Source: Gammaproteobacteria bacterium (GTDB lineage Bacteria; Pseudomonadota; Gammaproteobacteria; Pseudomonadales; Azotimanducaceae). Taken from it: 64,000 nucleotides of DNA. Both the position numbers and the translations under genes were made by a program. The stretch spans positions 1-64,000 of the forward strand of contig JAFIFJ010000028.1 of NCBI GenBank assembly GCA_020832085.1, in the 5' to 3' direction. The notes beneath the pieces are model-generated. The model was not told the DNA's origin and searched no databases. It saw only the letters and a program-made list of their open reading frames with translations. Numbering within the stretch: position 1 is the stretch's first letter; every line of letters starts with the position of its first letter. Shown in pieces: positions 29,119-38,653 of this stretch.

Positions 29119-29400
29119 TAGTGTCCCGGATTCGAAGTTCGCAGCGCTGTGAGTTTGACTGCGGCTCGGAAACAAGGCGCGCCGAGGCGGCGTACCGGGA
29201 GTACGACAACGAGGAGCAACGCAGTGTCCGGGCCGCAGCCAAGCTCCGGGATGCCGGACCACCTCCGGGCGCGGCCAGTATGGCCACTGGGCGGTGTTGC
29301 GCCCGCTCGACGTGGGACCCGCCACGCCTTCGCGGACGCGCCTTGCCCAGCAGCCATACTGGCTCGCGCATAGGCTGCGAACTTCGGATTCGGGACACTA
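29119..29400. mobile_element. MITE-like element with 27-bp terminal inverted repeats
   Basis: This 282-bp element is bounded by imperfect 27-bp inverted repeats, 29119-29145 (TAGTGTCCCGGATTCGAAG and on) and 29374-29400, with two mismatches. The outermost TA on each side could be a TA target duplication. A second inverted pair lies inside (around 29268-29290 and 29345-29370, core CCAGTATGGC / GCCATACTGG). No transposase is encoded; short open frames cross it only as shadows. Its right end is 3 bp before the marR ATG, so it replaces or supplies that gene's leader. Confidence 0.7.
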
Positions 29401-29403
29401 TGC

Positions 29404-29868
29404 ATGAACGTCTTGTCTGGCGGCATTCGCGAACGCTTCGGCTTCGCACTCTCACGCCTGGCCCGCAGCTGGCGGCGTCACCTGGACGCACGGCTCGCGC
29501 CTCAGGGCATCAGCTACGCTCGCTGGGTGACGCTGATCTATCTGCACCGCGCCGGCGAAGGGATGCAGCAGCGCGAACTGGCGGACTTCATGGGTATCGA
29601 AGCCCCCACCCTGGTGCGCACCCTCGACCAGCTCGAGCGCCTCGGCCTGATCGAGCGCCGCCCCCACCCCCAGGACCGGCGCGCCAAGACCGTCCATCTC
29701 ACCGCCGCCGCCAGTCGTGATCTCGCGGCCTTCAGCGAAGCCGCGGCATCGGTCCGCGGCGAGTTGCTCGCCGGCATCGACGATGCCGAACTCGAAGTCT
29801 GCTTCGCGGTGCTCGAACGGGTGCTGGCCAACGCCCGGCGCCTCGATCAGAGCGGGACGCCAACATGA
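29404..29868 (+). CDS. MarR family transcriptional regulator
   Basis: This 154-aa winged-helix protein resembles MarR/SlyA repressors. The core YARWVTLIYLHRAGEGMQQRELADFMGIEAPTLVRTLDQLE contains the recognition helix, and RRPHPQDRRAKTVHLT is the wing. It is the first gene of an efflux operon and overlaps hlyD by 4 nt, the usual emrR/slyA-like arrangement in which the regulator controls its own operon. The start codon is only 3 bp after a MITE-like element, with no convincing ribosome binding site outside it. It may therefore use element-derived signals or a leaderless message. Confidence 0.88.
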   Translation: MNVLSGGIRERFGFALSRLARSWRRHLDARLAPQGISYARWVTLIYLHRAGEGMQQRELADFMGIEAPTLVRTLDQLERLGLIERRPHPQDRRAKTVHLTAAASRDLAAFSEAAASVRGELLAGIDDAELEVCFAVLERVLANARRLDQSGTPT

Positions 29869-30977
29869 GCACACCCCCGGCCGCCGCCACGCCCAAGGCT
29901 CAGCCCTCGCGCCGCACCACCAACATTCTGGCCGGTGTCCTGGCACTGATCACGGTGCTCGGCCTCAGCGCATGGGTTCTACACCGCATTGCCTATGTTC
30001 ACGTGGTGGATGCGCGGATTGCGGCAACCATGATCACGCTGGCCAGCCGCATCGACGGCCGCATCGAAGACCTGCCCGTTGCGGAGGGGCAGCGCGTGCA
30101 GCGAGGACAGTTGCTGCTCGGTATCGACGACCGGGAGGCCCGACTGCTGCTGGCAGAACGCGAAGCGCAGATCCGGCGCCTGACAGCCGAGGCCAATACG
30201 CTCAGGGAACGGCAGGCCATGGTGGATGCCTTGACCGCGAGCCGTCTGGACAGCCGCCGCTCTGAACTCGGTTCCGCCGAAGCCGGGCTGCGAGCCGCCC
30301 AATCCGAGTACGAACGCGCAGCCGCCGAGTGGCAGCGCGCCACCCCCATGTTCGAGCGGGAAATCATTTCCCGCCAGCATTGGGAAACCCAGCGCAACGA
30401 CCACCTCCAGGCCAGAAGTGCCCTGGAAACGGCCACGGCAAACCTGTCCCGGGCCCGTGCCAGCCTGGCTGAAGCCCAGGCCGAGCGGGCGGAACTGCGG
30501 CTCATCGAGGCCGAACTCGCAGCCTTGACCCACAGGATGGAAGAGGCGGTGGCCCAACGCGACCATCAGACCGTCATCGTCGACGAGCATCAGATTCGAG
30601 CGCCGGAGAGCGGCGTGATCGATCAGGTCTTCGTCGAGCGCGGCGAGCACGTGCATCGAGGGCAGCGACTGCTGATCCTGCACGATCCTGACCATGTCTG
30701 GGTGTCGGCCAACGTCAAGGAGACGGAGTTGCGCCATTTCGATCAGGGCGCCAGGGCCCGGGTCGTGGTCGATGCCTATCCCGGCGTGACCCTGCAGGGG
30801 CAGGTCACCCGCGTTGGAAGTGCGGCCACCAGTGAGTTCGCCCTGCTGCCGGCGCCGAACCCCAGCGGCAACTTCACCAAGATCACCCAGCGCATAAAAA
30901 TCCGCATCGATATCGATGACACCCAGGGACTGCACTTGCGACCAGGCATGATGGTCGGGGTGAGAATTGACAAGTGA
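29865..30977 (+). CDS. HlyD/EmrA-type membrane fusion protein
   Basis: This 370-aa protein has one N-terminal transmembrane helix (about residues 24-44), a lipoyl half-motif (ITLASRIDGRIEDLPVAEGQ), a long alpha-helical hairpin rich in Ala, Glu and Arg (about 95-225), the second lipoyl half (HQIRAPESGVIDQVFVERGE) and a beta-barrel. It is the periplasmic adaptor for the MFS pump encoded next, as in EmrAB. It overlaps the marR stop (ATGA) and the MFS start. Confidence 0.9.
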   Translation: MSTPPAAATPKAQPSRRTTNILAGVLALITVLGLSAWVLHRIAYVHVVDARIAATMITLASRIDGRIEDLPVAEGQRVQRGQLLLGIDDREARLLLAEREAQIRRLTAEANTLRERQAMVDALTASRLDSRRSELGSAEAGLRAAQSEYERAAAEWQRATPMFEREIISRQHWETQRNDHLQARSALETATANLSRARASLAEAQAERAELRLIEAELAALTHRMEEAVAQRDHQTVIVDEHQIRAPESGVIDQVFVERGEHVHRGQRLLILHDPDHVWVSANVKETELRHFDQGARARVVVDAYPGVTLQGQVTRVGSAATSEFALLPAPNPSGNFTKITQRIKIRIDIDDTQGLHLRPGMMVGVRIDK

Positions 30978-32601
30978 GCTGGCCAGCTCCAGCCGCTATC
31001 CGGTGCCCGACGACATCGAGGCCAGCGAGAACGTCCGCGCCCTGTTCGGCCTCTACGGCCCACTCTTCCGCTGGGCGGTCACCTTCACGGCCATGCTCGG
31101 AGCCTTCGCCACCCTCCTGACCGGCACCATCATCGTCGTGGCCATTCCCGACGTCATGGGCGCCCTGGGAATGACCGCCGAACACGCCCAATGGCTGTCC
31201 ACCGGCTTCCTGGCCGCCACCACGGTCACCATGCTGCTGGCCGCCTGGTGTGTGGAAACCATCGGCATGAGCCGTACCTTCAACCTGTCCATGCTGGTGT
31301 TCCTCGGCGGTTCCGTGCTCGGCGGCCTGGCGGCCACGGGCGAGATCCTCATCATCGCCCGCTTCATCCAGGGGGCCGGCGCCGGGTTGATGACGCCGAT
31401 CTCCATGCTCATCGTGTTTCAGGTCTTCCCGGTGCACCGGCGCGGCACGGCCATGGGGCTGTTCGCCATTGGCGTCGTCCTCGCGCCGGCGTTGGGACCG
31501 GTGCTCGGGGGGCTGCTCATCGACCAGTTGAGCTGGCGCTACGTGTTCTTCATCGCCATACCCTTCGCGATGGTCAGCATTCCCCTGGCCATGGTGTTCC
31601 TGCCTCAGCGCGAGGCCATGGCCCGCGCTCCGAGCTTCGACTGGACCGGGGTCGCCCTGCTCAGCGTGTTTCTGGTCTCTCTGCTGGTGGCGCTTTCCGA
31701 CGCTCCCCGGGACGGTTTCGGCGACGACCGCATCGCTGTCCTGTTCCTGGTCGCAACCGTCACCGGAATCGCGTTCTTCTGGTGGGAGTCCAGGGTTCAG
31801 GACCCCATCTTCAAGCTGGCGCTGTTTGGCCACGGGCGATTCCTGGCGGCCGCCATCGTCACCTTCGTCATTGGTGCGGGCCTCTTCGGGTCCACCTACT
31901 TCCTGCCGCTTTTCCTGCAAACCGTGCAGGGCCTGAAACCCACCGACGCCGGCCTGCTGCTGCTTCCTGCCGGGCTGATCATGGCCGTGTTCTTTCCCCT
32001 GGCCGGCTACCTGTCGGACATGATGTCGCCACGGCGGCTGATCCTGTTCGGCATCACACTGTTTGCGATTTCATCGCTGCTCATGATCAGGGTGGACACC
32101 CAGACCCCCTTCCTGGATCTGGCGCTGTGGGCCCTGCTCGGCCGCATTGGCCTGTCGTTCATTTTTCCCTGCTTGAATGCCGCGGCCATGCGGCCCCTGC
32201 CGCTGGAACTGCTGGCCCACGGTTCCGGGATGGTCAACTTCCTGCGCCAGCTCGGTGGTGCATTCGGCGTCAACCTGCTGACCATCCACTACACCCAGCG
32301 CGCCGTGTTCCACGCCGAAACCTTGAACGCCACCCAGACCCCCGGCAACGCGGCCACCCGGGATCTCATCGAGTACCTGATGCTGATGTTCCGGCGCATC
32401 GAGGGCACCGCCGGCCAGGAGTGCGAGCTGGCATTGCACTTCCTCGATCGCATGGTGTGGGAGCAGGCCAGCATGCTCGCCTACCGGGATGTCTTCCTGG
32501 CGGTGGGTGTCGTGTTCGTGCTCTGCCTGATCCCGGCCTGGTTCATGGATTCCCGCGCGCCGCATACACTCAGACCACCTGCCCGAGACTCGAAACGTTG
32601 A
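30967..32601 (+). CDS. DHA2 family MFS drug efflux transporter (EmrB-like)
   Basis: This 544-aa inner-membrane protein has about 14 predicted helices. The DHA2/EmrB features IIVVAIPDVMGALGM, QWLSTGFLAATTVTMLL and the motif C-like GVVLAPALGPVLGGLL are visible. The start is probably TTG 30967, overlapping the end of hlyD by 11 nt; no ATG lies near the family start. With the adaptor it should export hydrophobic compounds, using an outer-membrane channel encoded elsewhere. Confidence 0.9.
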   Translation: MTSELASSSRYPVPDDIEASENVRALFGLYGPLFRWAVTFTAMLGAFATLLTGTIIVVAIPDVMGALGMTAEHAQWLSTGFLAATTVTMLLAAWCVETIGMSRTFNLSMLVFLGGSVLGGLAATGEILIIARFIQGAGAGLMTPISMLIVFQVFPVHRRGTAMGLFAIGVVLAPALGPVLGGLLIDQLSWRYVFFIAIPFAMVSIPLAMVFLPQREAMARAPSFDWTGVALLSVFLVSLLVALSDAPRDGFGDDRIAVLFLVATVTGIAFFWWESRVQDPIFKLALFGHGRFLAAAIVTFVIGAGLFGSTYFLPLFLQTVQGLKPTDAGLLLLPAGLIMAVFFPLAGYLSDMMSPRRLILFGITLFAISSLLMIRVDTQTPFLDLALWALLGRIGLSFIFPCLNAAAMRPLPLELLAHGSGMVNFLRQLGGAFGVNLLTIHYTQRAVFHAETLNATQTPGNAATRDLIEYLMLMFRRIEGTAGQECELALHFLDRMVWEQASMLAYRDVFLAVGVVFVLCLIPAWFMDSRAPHTLRPPARDSKR

Positions 32602-32827
32602 ACGGCTCGGCATCAGCGATCGACGTCACGCCGAGGTCGACGACGGGTACGACATACCCGGGCCGGTGTGACCAAAGTCGGCGCGAGCGCGATCATCCCA
32701 CCCCACCTCGGCACTATGGCGGCCCCTGTCGTCGCTGCTGTGGTCCCTGCTCAGCCACGTTCAATCTGTCGGCGTTGTTCCTCAGCCCTGCCAGGACTGC
32801 GGGCGCCGCGAACCGGAGCCTGGTCAT

Positions 32828-34213
32828 ATGATTGCGAACATCGGCCTCCTGCTCGGTCTCGGCGTCCTCATTGCCCTGGCGCTGCGTGGCACCAATATCC
32901 TCATTGCCGCGCTCGCCGGTTCGGTGATCGTCGCCCTGACTAACGACATCACGGTGCCGCAGGCCCTGACCGAACACTGGCCCTTCGGTCCGCTGGGCGC
33001 GTTCACCTTTGCCGGGAACTTCTTCATCCTGTTTCTTGCCGGTGCGGTGTTCGGCAAGACCATGGCGGAGAGCAAGGCCGCACCGAGTATTGCCGCAGCC
33101 ATGGCACGCAAGCTCGGAGCCGTACGGGCGCTCTGGATCATTGTCATCTCCACCGCCGTGCTCACCTACGGCGGGGTGGTCGTCTTCGTGGTGATCTTCA
33201 CCGTCTATCCCCTGGGTCTGGCGCTGATCCAGGCCGCGGACATTCCCAAGCGCCTGCTGGCAGGGGCGGCGGCACTGGGTGCCGGGACCTTCACCATGAG
33301 CGCCCTGCCCGGCGCGCCTTCGGTGCAGAACGTCATCTCTGCCACGGCGCTGGATACCAGTCTGTTCGCGGGCGCCGGCATCGGCATTGTCGGCGGTGCC
33401 ATCATGTTCGCCCTCGGCATCTGGTACCTGGAGCGGGAACGGGTCCGGGCTGCAGCCAGCGGTGACGGCTTCGAGGCCGGCCCCCGGGACATCATTCCCG
33501 AACGTGGCCTGGACGACCCCGAGATGCCGTCCTGGAAGCTGGCCATGGTGCCGCTGGCGGTGGTGCTCGGCACCATCATCCTGCCGCGACTCGTGCTGCT
33601 GATGGCCGGTGACAACGTCGATCCTGAAGGGGCCTGGTGGCAGCGCATGGTGCTGTTCGCCAACGGCCAGCCGGTGCTCTGGCCCTCACTGGCCCTGCTG
33701 CTCGGCAGCCTGACCGCCCTGATCCTGTTTCCGCTGCTGTGGGAACGACCCATGGCGACATTGGGCCGGGGCGCCGACGATGCCGTCATGCCGCTGCTCA
33801 ACACCGCCGTCGTGATCGGTTTCGGTGGCGTGGTCAGCCAGACCGAAGGCTTCACCAACTTCTCCGAGCTGATGCTTGGCTCGGGTCTGCCCCCCCTGCT
33901 GTCCGCCGTGGTGTCGGTGAGCATCGTCGCGGCCATCGTCGGCTCCGCATCCGGAGGGCTTCAGATCTTCATGCAGACCCTGGCCGAACACTACGTGGAG
34001 ATGGGCGTGGATCCCGAAGTCCTGCACCGGGTCGTGACCATGGCCAGCGGCGGCATCGACTCCCTGCCCCACTGCGGCGCCGTCATCGCCACGCTGACGA
34101 TCATGCAGCTCACCCACCGGCAGGCCTACAAGGACATCGGCGTGATCACGGTGGTCATCCCGGTCATCGCCACCCTGGCGGTCACTGCCCTGGCGATGTC
34201 CCTGGGAAGCTAG
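32828..34213 (+). CDS. GntP family permease
   Basis: This 461-aa polytopic protein resembles gluconate/organic acid permeases of the GntP family: LAGSVIVALTNDI, the FFILFLAGAVFGKTMAESKAA segment, and the conserved IVGSASGGLQIFMQTLAE near the C-terminus. ATG 32828 follows a weak ribosome binding site. The 226 bp upstream (32602-32827) show no gene, terminator or clear promoter to me. No kinase or hydroxy-acid enzyme gene is near, so gluconate, hydroxybutyrate or another acid are all possible substrates. Confidence 0.87.
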   Translation: MIANIGLLLGLGVLIALALRGTNILIAALAGSVIVALTNDITVPQALTEHWPFGPLGAFTFAGNFFILFLAGAVFGKTMAESKAAPSIAAAMARKLGAVRALWIIVISTAVLTYGGVVVFVVIFTVYPLGLALIQAADIPKRLLAGAAALGAGTFTMSALPGAPSVQNVISATALDTSLFAGAGIGIVGGAIMFALGIWYLERERVRAAASGDGFEAGPRDIIPERGLDDPEMPSWKLAMVPLAVVLGTIILPRLVLLMAGDNVDPEGAWWQRMVLFANGQPVLWPSLALLLGSLTALILFPLLWERPMATLGRGADDAVMPLLNTAVVIGFGGVVSQTEGFTNFSELMLGSGLPPLLSAVVSVSIVAAIVGSASGGLQIFMQTLAEHYVEMGVDPEVLHRVVTMASGGIDSLPHCGAVIATLTIMQLTHRQAYKDIGVITVVIPVIATLAVTALAMSLGS

Positions 34214-34291
34214 TCGGCCGGATCCGCAGCAAGCAAACAGCGCCAACCCTGTCGGGCGCGAACAGCGAGCCTCCAGCGCCTCCGCAGCGCA

Positions 34292-36667
34292 TCAACGCTC
34301 CCCGCAGCCCGTCTCGGGTCGCCAGTGCCAGTAGCGTTGCCGCTGCGCACGCAGGGCCTGCAGTTCCGTCGGGCGGGAAGAATCCCAGGTGAGCATGCCG
34401 CCGGGCCCGGTTCCCAGAACCACGGCACCCGCCGCTTCCCAGCGCTCGACCACCACCGCATGGGGATGTCCGAAGGGACTCGGGCATCCGGCCGGCACCG
34501 CCACGAAACGCGGCTCTGTCAGGCGAACCAGCACCCGGCCCGATGACGTGTGGGACCCATGGTGAGGAGCCACCACCAGATCCTTCCTGCCCACGTCCGC
34601 TGCCAGCCTGCGCTCGGCGAAGACATCGATGTCACCGGGCAGCAGGACCGAAGCTCCCGCAGAGCGGATCCGCAGGACGCAGGAGTCGCGGTTGTACCAG
34701 CGCGGCTCGCCCGCCACCCCCGGTTGCGGCAGCAGCACGTCGAAGCGGACGCCGTCCCACTCCCAGCCCTGTCCGGCATGGCAGGGCACGGTGGCAGGAA
34801 AGGCTGAGGGTAAGGTCACCGGTGAGAAGATCTCCGTGTCCGGAAACGCTGCATGCACGCTCGGGAGCCCACCCATGTGATCGAAGTGGGCATGGCTGAC
34901 CATGATCCCGTCGAGGCGCCGGATTCCCAGCGCCGCCAGCACCGGTATCACCACCCGACTGCCCGCATCGCTGTCGGCACCGAAGGCCGGACCAGTGTCG
35001 TAAAGCAGCGTGTGGCGGTGTGTGCGCACCACGGCTGCGTGACCCTGGCCCACATCGAGAACGTGGACCCTGAGCCCGCCCTGGGGCGGAGCTCCCGTCT
35101 TGGGTATCAGCAACGCCACCAGCACCAGCAGAGCCAACGCCCGCAGCGGCCATGGCCACGGCACCCAGACGAGAATGGCGGCCAGGACAGCCAGGGGGAC
35201 CAGGACACCCCCGGCAACCTGCAGCGGTACGGCGTACTCCGGCAGCGCAGCGAGACCGGCCAATGCCAGCGTCAGGGCCTCTCCGAGAACCCCCAACCCC
35301 GTCTGGGCGCCCGGTATTGCCAGTGCTGTTGCCAGACCGAGGCCCAATCCCAGGGGCAACAGCACCATGGCCACCAAGGGAATGGCAAACAGGTTCACCA
35401 GCGGGGCCAGCAGCGGCATGCGGCCGAAGGCCATGGCCAGAGGCAGGGCCAGCAGCGTGGTCACGGCGAGTTGGGCCAGCAGCGTCCCGCGCCAGGCCGA
35501 CAGGCCCATGAGACTACGTCCGGACACCACCAGGAGCAGGGCCGCCACCGCGAGGAAGGACAGCCAGAATCCGGCAGCCAGGGGCGCCAGGGGATCGAGC
35601 AGCAGGATGACCACAGCGGCGCAGAGCAATGCAGACAGCGGATTGCCGTGACGGTTGGCAACCAGCAGCACCGCACCCACCGCCAGCATCAGCACAGCCC
35701 GCCGAGCCGGCAACTCGAAACCCGTGAGCAGCGCATATCCGCCAGCCGCAGCCAGGACGAGGAGAATGGCCGCGCCCGGAGCACGGGCGCGCAGGCCGGT
35801 CAGTGCAAGCAGGCCGAGCACCACGGCAGCGACCATGCCCACGTGCAGTCCAGAAACCACCAGCAGATGGGTGGTGCCAGTCGTGGCCAGCAGTGCCCAG
35901 TCGCCGGCAGTCAGCGCACTGCGGTCACCCACCAGCAGCGCCCGCAGGTGACGGCCTCCAGTGCCCGGTGCCGCGGTGGCAACGGCCGCTGAAGCACGCG
36001 CTCTGAGCCCGGAGAGGCTCGGTCGAGCCGGCGCCGGACGCAGTCGTTGCGCGCCTTCACCCCGGATGTAGCCCTGGGCGTCCACACCTGCCCGGAACAG
36101 GTTGCGTTCGGGGTCACCGCCACCGGGATTGGCCAGACCCCGCGGTGCTCGCAGCCGCACCGGCAGCTCCCAGACTTCCCCTGATCGGGCCGCGCGCAGC
36201 GGGTCGTCGGGTGCATGCAGCTGCAGACGGATGCGTCGGGGTCGAACCTGACCCGAAGTGGTATCGAAGGCCCGGGTCTCCTCGACGGCGAGTTCCACCA
36301 TCCGCGGTGCTGACACCGGCTCCGCGCGGATGATGCGGCCCACCACGAGACCATCCATATGCATCCCGGAGAGTCGGGCGCTGCTACCCTGGACTACGGC
36401 CATACCAGGCAGCACGGAACCCAATGCCACAGCCAATGCCAAAAGAGATCCTCTGCGGCGTCTGCCGATCAGCGCCGCCATCCAGGCTGCCGCAGTCAAC
36501 AGCGTGCAGTAGGCCGGCCCGAGTGCGATGGCTGCCATGTGGCCGGCCAGCAGCGCCCAGACCCAAGCCAGTGCTGGAGTGGTCCGAGTCGGCTCGGCAT
36601 AATCCCGCCGCCCGGCAGGCTGCCCCGCTGCTGACCCGTAGCCGTCCTTCGTTCCGGTAACCAACAT
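34292..36667 (-). CDS. comEC: DNA internalization protein ComEC/Rec2
   Basis: This protein of about 791 aa has three parts: an N-terminal OB-like DUF4131 region after two helices, a central Competence membrane domain with many helices (LLVVSGLHVGMVA signature), and a C-terminal metallo-beta-lactamase-like domain with HAHFDHMGG, LLPGDID and APHHGS. It forms the inner-membrane channel for single-stranded DNA uptake in competent bacteria. The start is uncertain: ATG 36667 is used, and a later ATG at 36538 is possible. With ATG 36667 its start codon overlaps that of the divergent DUF2062 gene. Confidence 0.9.
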   Translation of the reverse strand: MLVTGTKDGYGSAAGQPAGRRDYAEPTRTTPALAWVWALLAGHMAAIALGPAYCTLLTAAAWMAALIGRRRRGSLLALAVALGSVLPGMAVVQGSSARLSGMHMDGLVVGRIIRAEPVSAPRMVELAVEETRAFDTTSGQVRPRRIRLQLHAPDDPLRAARSGEVWELPVRLRAPRGLANPGGGDPERNLFRAGVDAQGYIRGEGAQRLRPAPARPSLSGLRARASAAVATAAPGTGGRHLRALLVGDRSALTAGDWALLATTGTTHLLVVSGLHVGMVAAVVLGLLALTGLRARAPGAAILLVLAAAGGYALLTGFELPARRAVLMLAVGAVLLVANRHGNPLSALLCAAVVILLLDPLAPLAAGFWLSFLAVAALLLVVSGRSLMGLSAWRGTLLAQLAVTTLLALPLAMAFGRMPLLAPLVNLFAIPLVAMVLLPLGLGLGLATALAIPGAQTGLGVLGEALTLALAGLAALPEYAVPLQVAGGVLVPLAVLAAILVWVPWPWPLRALALLVLVALLIPKTGAPPQGGLRVHVLDVGQGHAAVVRTHRHTLLYDTGPAFGADSDAGSRVVIPVLAALGIRRLDGIMVSHAHFDHMGGLPSVHAAFPDTEIFSPVTLPSAFPATVPCHAGQGWEWDGVRFDVLLPQPGVAGEPRWYNRDSCVLRIRSAGASVLLPGDIDVFAERRLAADVGRKDLVVAPHHGSHTSSGRVLVRLTEPRFVAVPAGCPSPFGHPHAVVVERWEAAGAVVLGTGPGGMLTWDSSRPTELQALRAQRQRYWHWRPETGCGER

Positions 36668-37256
36668 GCCACGCCAGTTCCTCAAGAGGTACATGCCCAA
36701 GGTCCACGACCTCGAACGTCGGCGAGGCCTCGGAATCCTTGGCAAGCGCCTGTTTGATCCTGAACTGTGGCATCTGAATCGTCAGTCCGTTTCGACTGCT
36801 TTTGCCGTAGGACTTTTCGTAACCTGGCTGCCGATGCCGGCCCAGATGCTGGTGGCCGGGGCGGTGGCGATCATGCTGCGATGCAACCTCCCCATCAGCG
36901 TGGCGCTGGTGTGGGTCAGCAATCCCGTGACGCAACCGGCGCTGTTGCTGTTCGCCTATCAGCTCGGGACCTGGCTGCTGGGCGCGCCAGCGGAGGTCAT
37001 GGCGTTCCAGATTTCCTGGGAGTGGTTCCGGGTGCGGATCGGGCAGATCTGGGCGCCGCTGCTGCTCGGTTCCCTGGTTGCCGGTGTGGTGTGCGGCTTT
37101 CTGGGTTGGGCAGGCATGCAGCTGATCTGGCGCTGGCATGTGGTGCAGCGCTGGGAGCGGCGGCGGAATGTGCGCCGGCTGCGGGCCATCATGGCCGCCA
37201 AGCGGGAAGAGGTCGGCCGGCCGGATGTTCCGGAGCGGGATGAAGCCGTCAAATAG
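36666..37256 (+). CDS. DUF2062 membrane protein
   Basis: This 196-aa protein has the DUF2062 pattern: a basic N-terminus (MPRQFLKRYMPKVHDLERRR), the motif AFAVGLFVTWLPMPAQM, SNPVTQPALLLFAYQLG, and about four hydrophobic segments, ending in a basic tail. In many gammaproteobacteria this gene lies beside comEC and the lipoprotein-export genes, as here. Function is unknown. Its stop is inside an 18-bp palindrome (37254-37271). Confidence 0.87.
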   Translation: MPRQFLKRYMPKVHDLERRRGLGILGKRLFDPELWHLNRQSVSTAFAVGLFVTWLPMPAQMLVAGAVAIMLRCNLPISVALVWVSNPVTQPALLLFAYQLGTWLLGAPAEVMAFQISWEWFRVRIGQIWAPLLLGSLVAGVVCGFLGWAGMQLIWRWHVVQRWERRRNVRRLRAIMAAKREEVGRPDVPERDEAVK

Positions 37257-37271
37257 ATTCGAACGAATCTA
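37254..37271. other. Palindrome at the DUF2062 stop codon
   Basis: TAGATTCG-AA-CGAATCTA is a perfect 8-bp-arm palindrome that includes the TAG stop. No T run follows, so it is at best a weak terminator. The AT-rich spacer to 37399 shows nothing else I recognise. Confidence 0.5.
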
Positions 37272-37399
37272 GAAATGGATCTTAGGTCGCTGATTTAAAA
37301 CATTTCTACCGCCGAATCGGCGTCCAGATTTCGAGCGCGACGCGTGAGCCTGCCCGCGACGGCGCTACTGAAGCCTGCCCCGGAGGCTGAAGGTGGGGT

Positions 37400-38653
37400 T
37401 CACCGATGCAGCGACCGCGCCGGGTCGATGGCGCCTGCCCGCCGCGCCGGATAAAGCGCGCCACCTATGGACACCACCAGCGCGCCGATCCCGATCCAGA
37501 TCAGATCGTTCATTCTGAGTTCCGAAGGCAGTTCATCGAAGTAGGTTCCCGCCAGCAGGCGGAAGGAGAACAGATCCTCGAGCACGATCATGATGGCGCC
37601 GATGTGGGTCGCCAGCAGCACACCGAGCAGCAGGCCCACGGCCACCCCCACGCTGCCGATCAGCACCCCCTGAATGACGAAGATGCGCACCACCCCGCCC
37701 CGGGTGACCCCCAGCGTCCGCAGAATGGCCACGGCGCTGCGCTTCTCGTCCACCAGCATGGCGAGGCTGGCGACGATGTTGAATACGGCCACGGCCACGA
37801 TCAGCCCGAGCAGCAGACCCATCATGGTCTTCTCCATGCCCACGGCCTCGAACAGTTCACCGTAGCGACTCGTCCAGTCCCGCACGTCGCCAGGCGCAAG
37901 CCCCAGCGTGGTGGCCAGCTGCCGACCGATCTGGGGGGCCTGATAGATGTTGTCCAGCGCGATTCGAACTTCGGTGGGGGCGAGACCGGCAATGCCCTCC
38001 AGCCGGTCCACGTGCATAAACACCACGCCATGATCGGGATCAGCACCGAGCCGGAACAGGCCCACCAGTTCCGCGGTGACCAGCAGGGGCCGGACACTGC
38101 CATCCACGGCGCGGGGCAGCATCAGCGTCACCCGGTCACCGGGAAACAATCCCAGCCGCGCCGCCAGCGGCGATCCCATCACCAGCCCCACCTCCGCCGT
38201 CAGATCACGGAGATCACCGACCACCATGTGCTCCGGCAGCGTCGACAGCTGCGGCTCACGCTCGGGTTCGATGCCGAACACCGCCACCGGCAGCACCCGG
38301 GATCCGGTGGTCAGCATGCCGCCGGTCTCGAGGAAGCGGGCCGCGCCCTGCACCCCGGGCTGGCGCTCCGCCATCGCCACCCGCTCGTCGAGATTGTCGC
38401 CGGAAGCGCTGAGCGTGACATGGGGAACGATGCCGAGAATGCGCGCGCGGAGTTCACGGTCGAAGCCGTTCATCACCGACAGCACGGTGACCAGGGCTGC
38501 CACGCCAAGAATCAGTCCGGCAATGGAAATGGTGGAGATGAGAGACACGGTCTGGCTGCGACGCACCGCACCGAGGTAGCGCAAGGCAATCAGCAGCGAC
38601 GGCCTCGACGCCAAGCGGCTGAGTCCCTCGGTGGCGGCCTCCCCTGTGCTCAC
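37400..38653 (-). CDS. lolE: Lipoprotein-releasing ABC transporter permease (LolE/LolC type)
   Basis: This 417-aa FtsX-like permease has a first transmembrane helix after SLLIALRYL, a large periplasmic domain, and three C-terminal helices ([24 protein letters not shown] and [23 protein letters not shown]). With LolC and LolD it extracts mature lipoproteins from the inner membrane for LolA. It is the last gene of lolC-lolD-lolE and overlaps lolD by 4 nt. LolC and LolE names are assigned by order only. Confidence 0.92.
   Translation of the reverse strand: MSTGEAATEGLSRLASRPSLLIALRYLGAVRRSQTVSLISTISIAGLILGVAALVTVLSVMNGFDRELRARILGIVPHVTLSASGDNLDERVAMAERQPGVQGAARFLETGGMLTTGSRVLPVAVFGIEPEREPQLSTLPEHMVVGDLRDLTAEVGLVMGSPLAARLGLFPGDRVTLMLPRAVDGSVRPLLVTAELVGLFRLGADPDHGVVFMHVDRLEGIAGLAPTEVRIALDNIYQAPQIGRQLATTLGLAPGDVRDWTSRYGELFEAVGMEKTMMGLLLGLIVAVAVFNIVASLAMLVDEKRSAVAILRTLGVTRGGVVRIFVIQGVLIGSVGVAVGLLLGVLLATHIGAIMIVLEDLFSFRLLAGTYFDELPSELRMNDLIWIGIGALVVSIGGALYPARRAGAIDPARSLHR

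Noticed and set aside
29115-29426. Short open frames across the MITE-like element
   Set aside because: They run through both terminal repeats, show no domain or codon pattern like the neighbours, and have no ribosome binding site.
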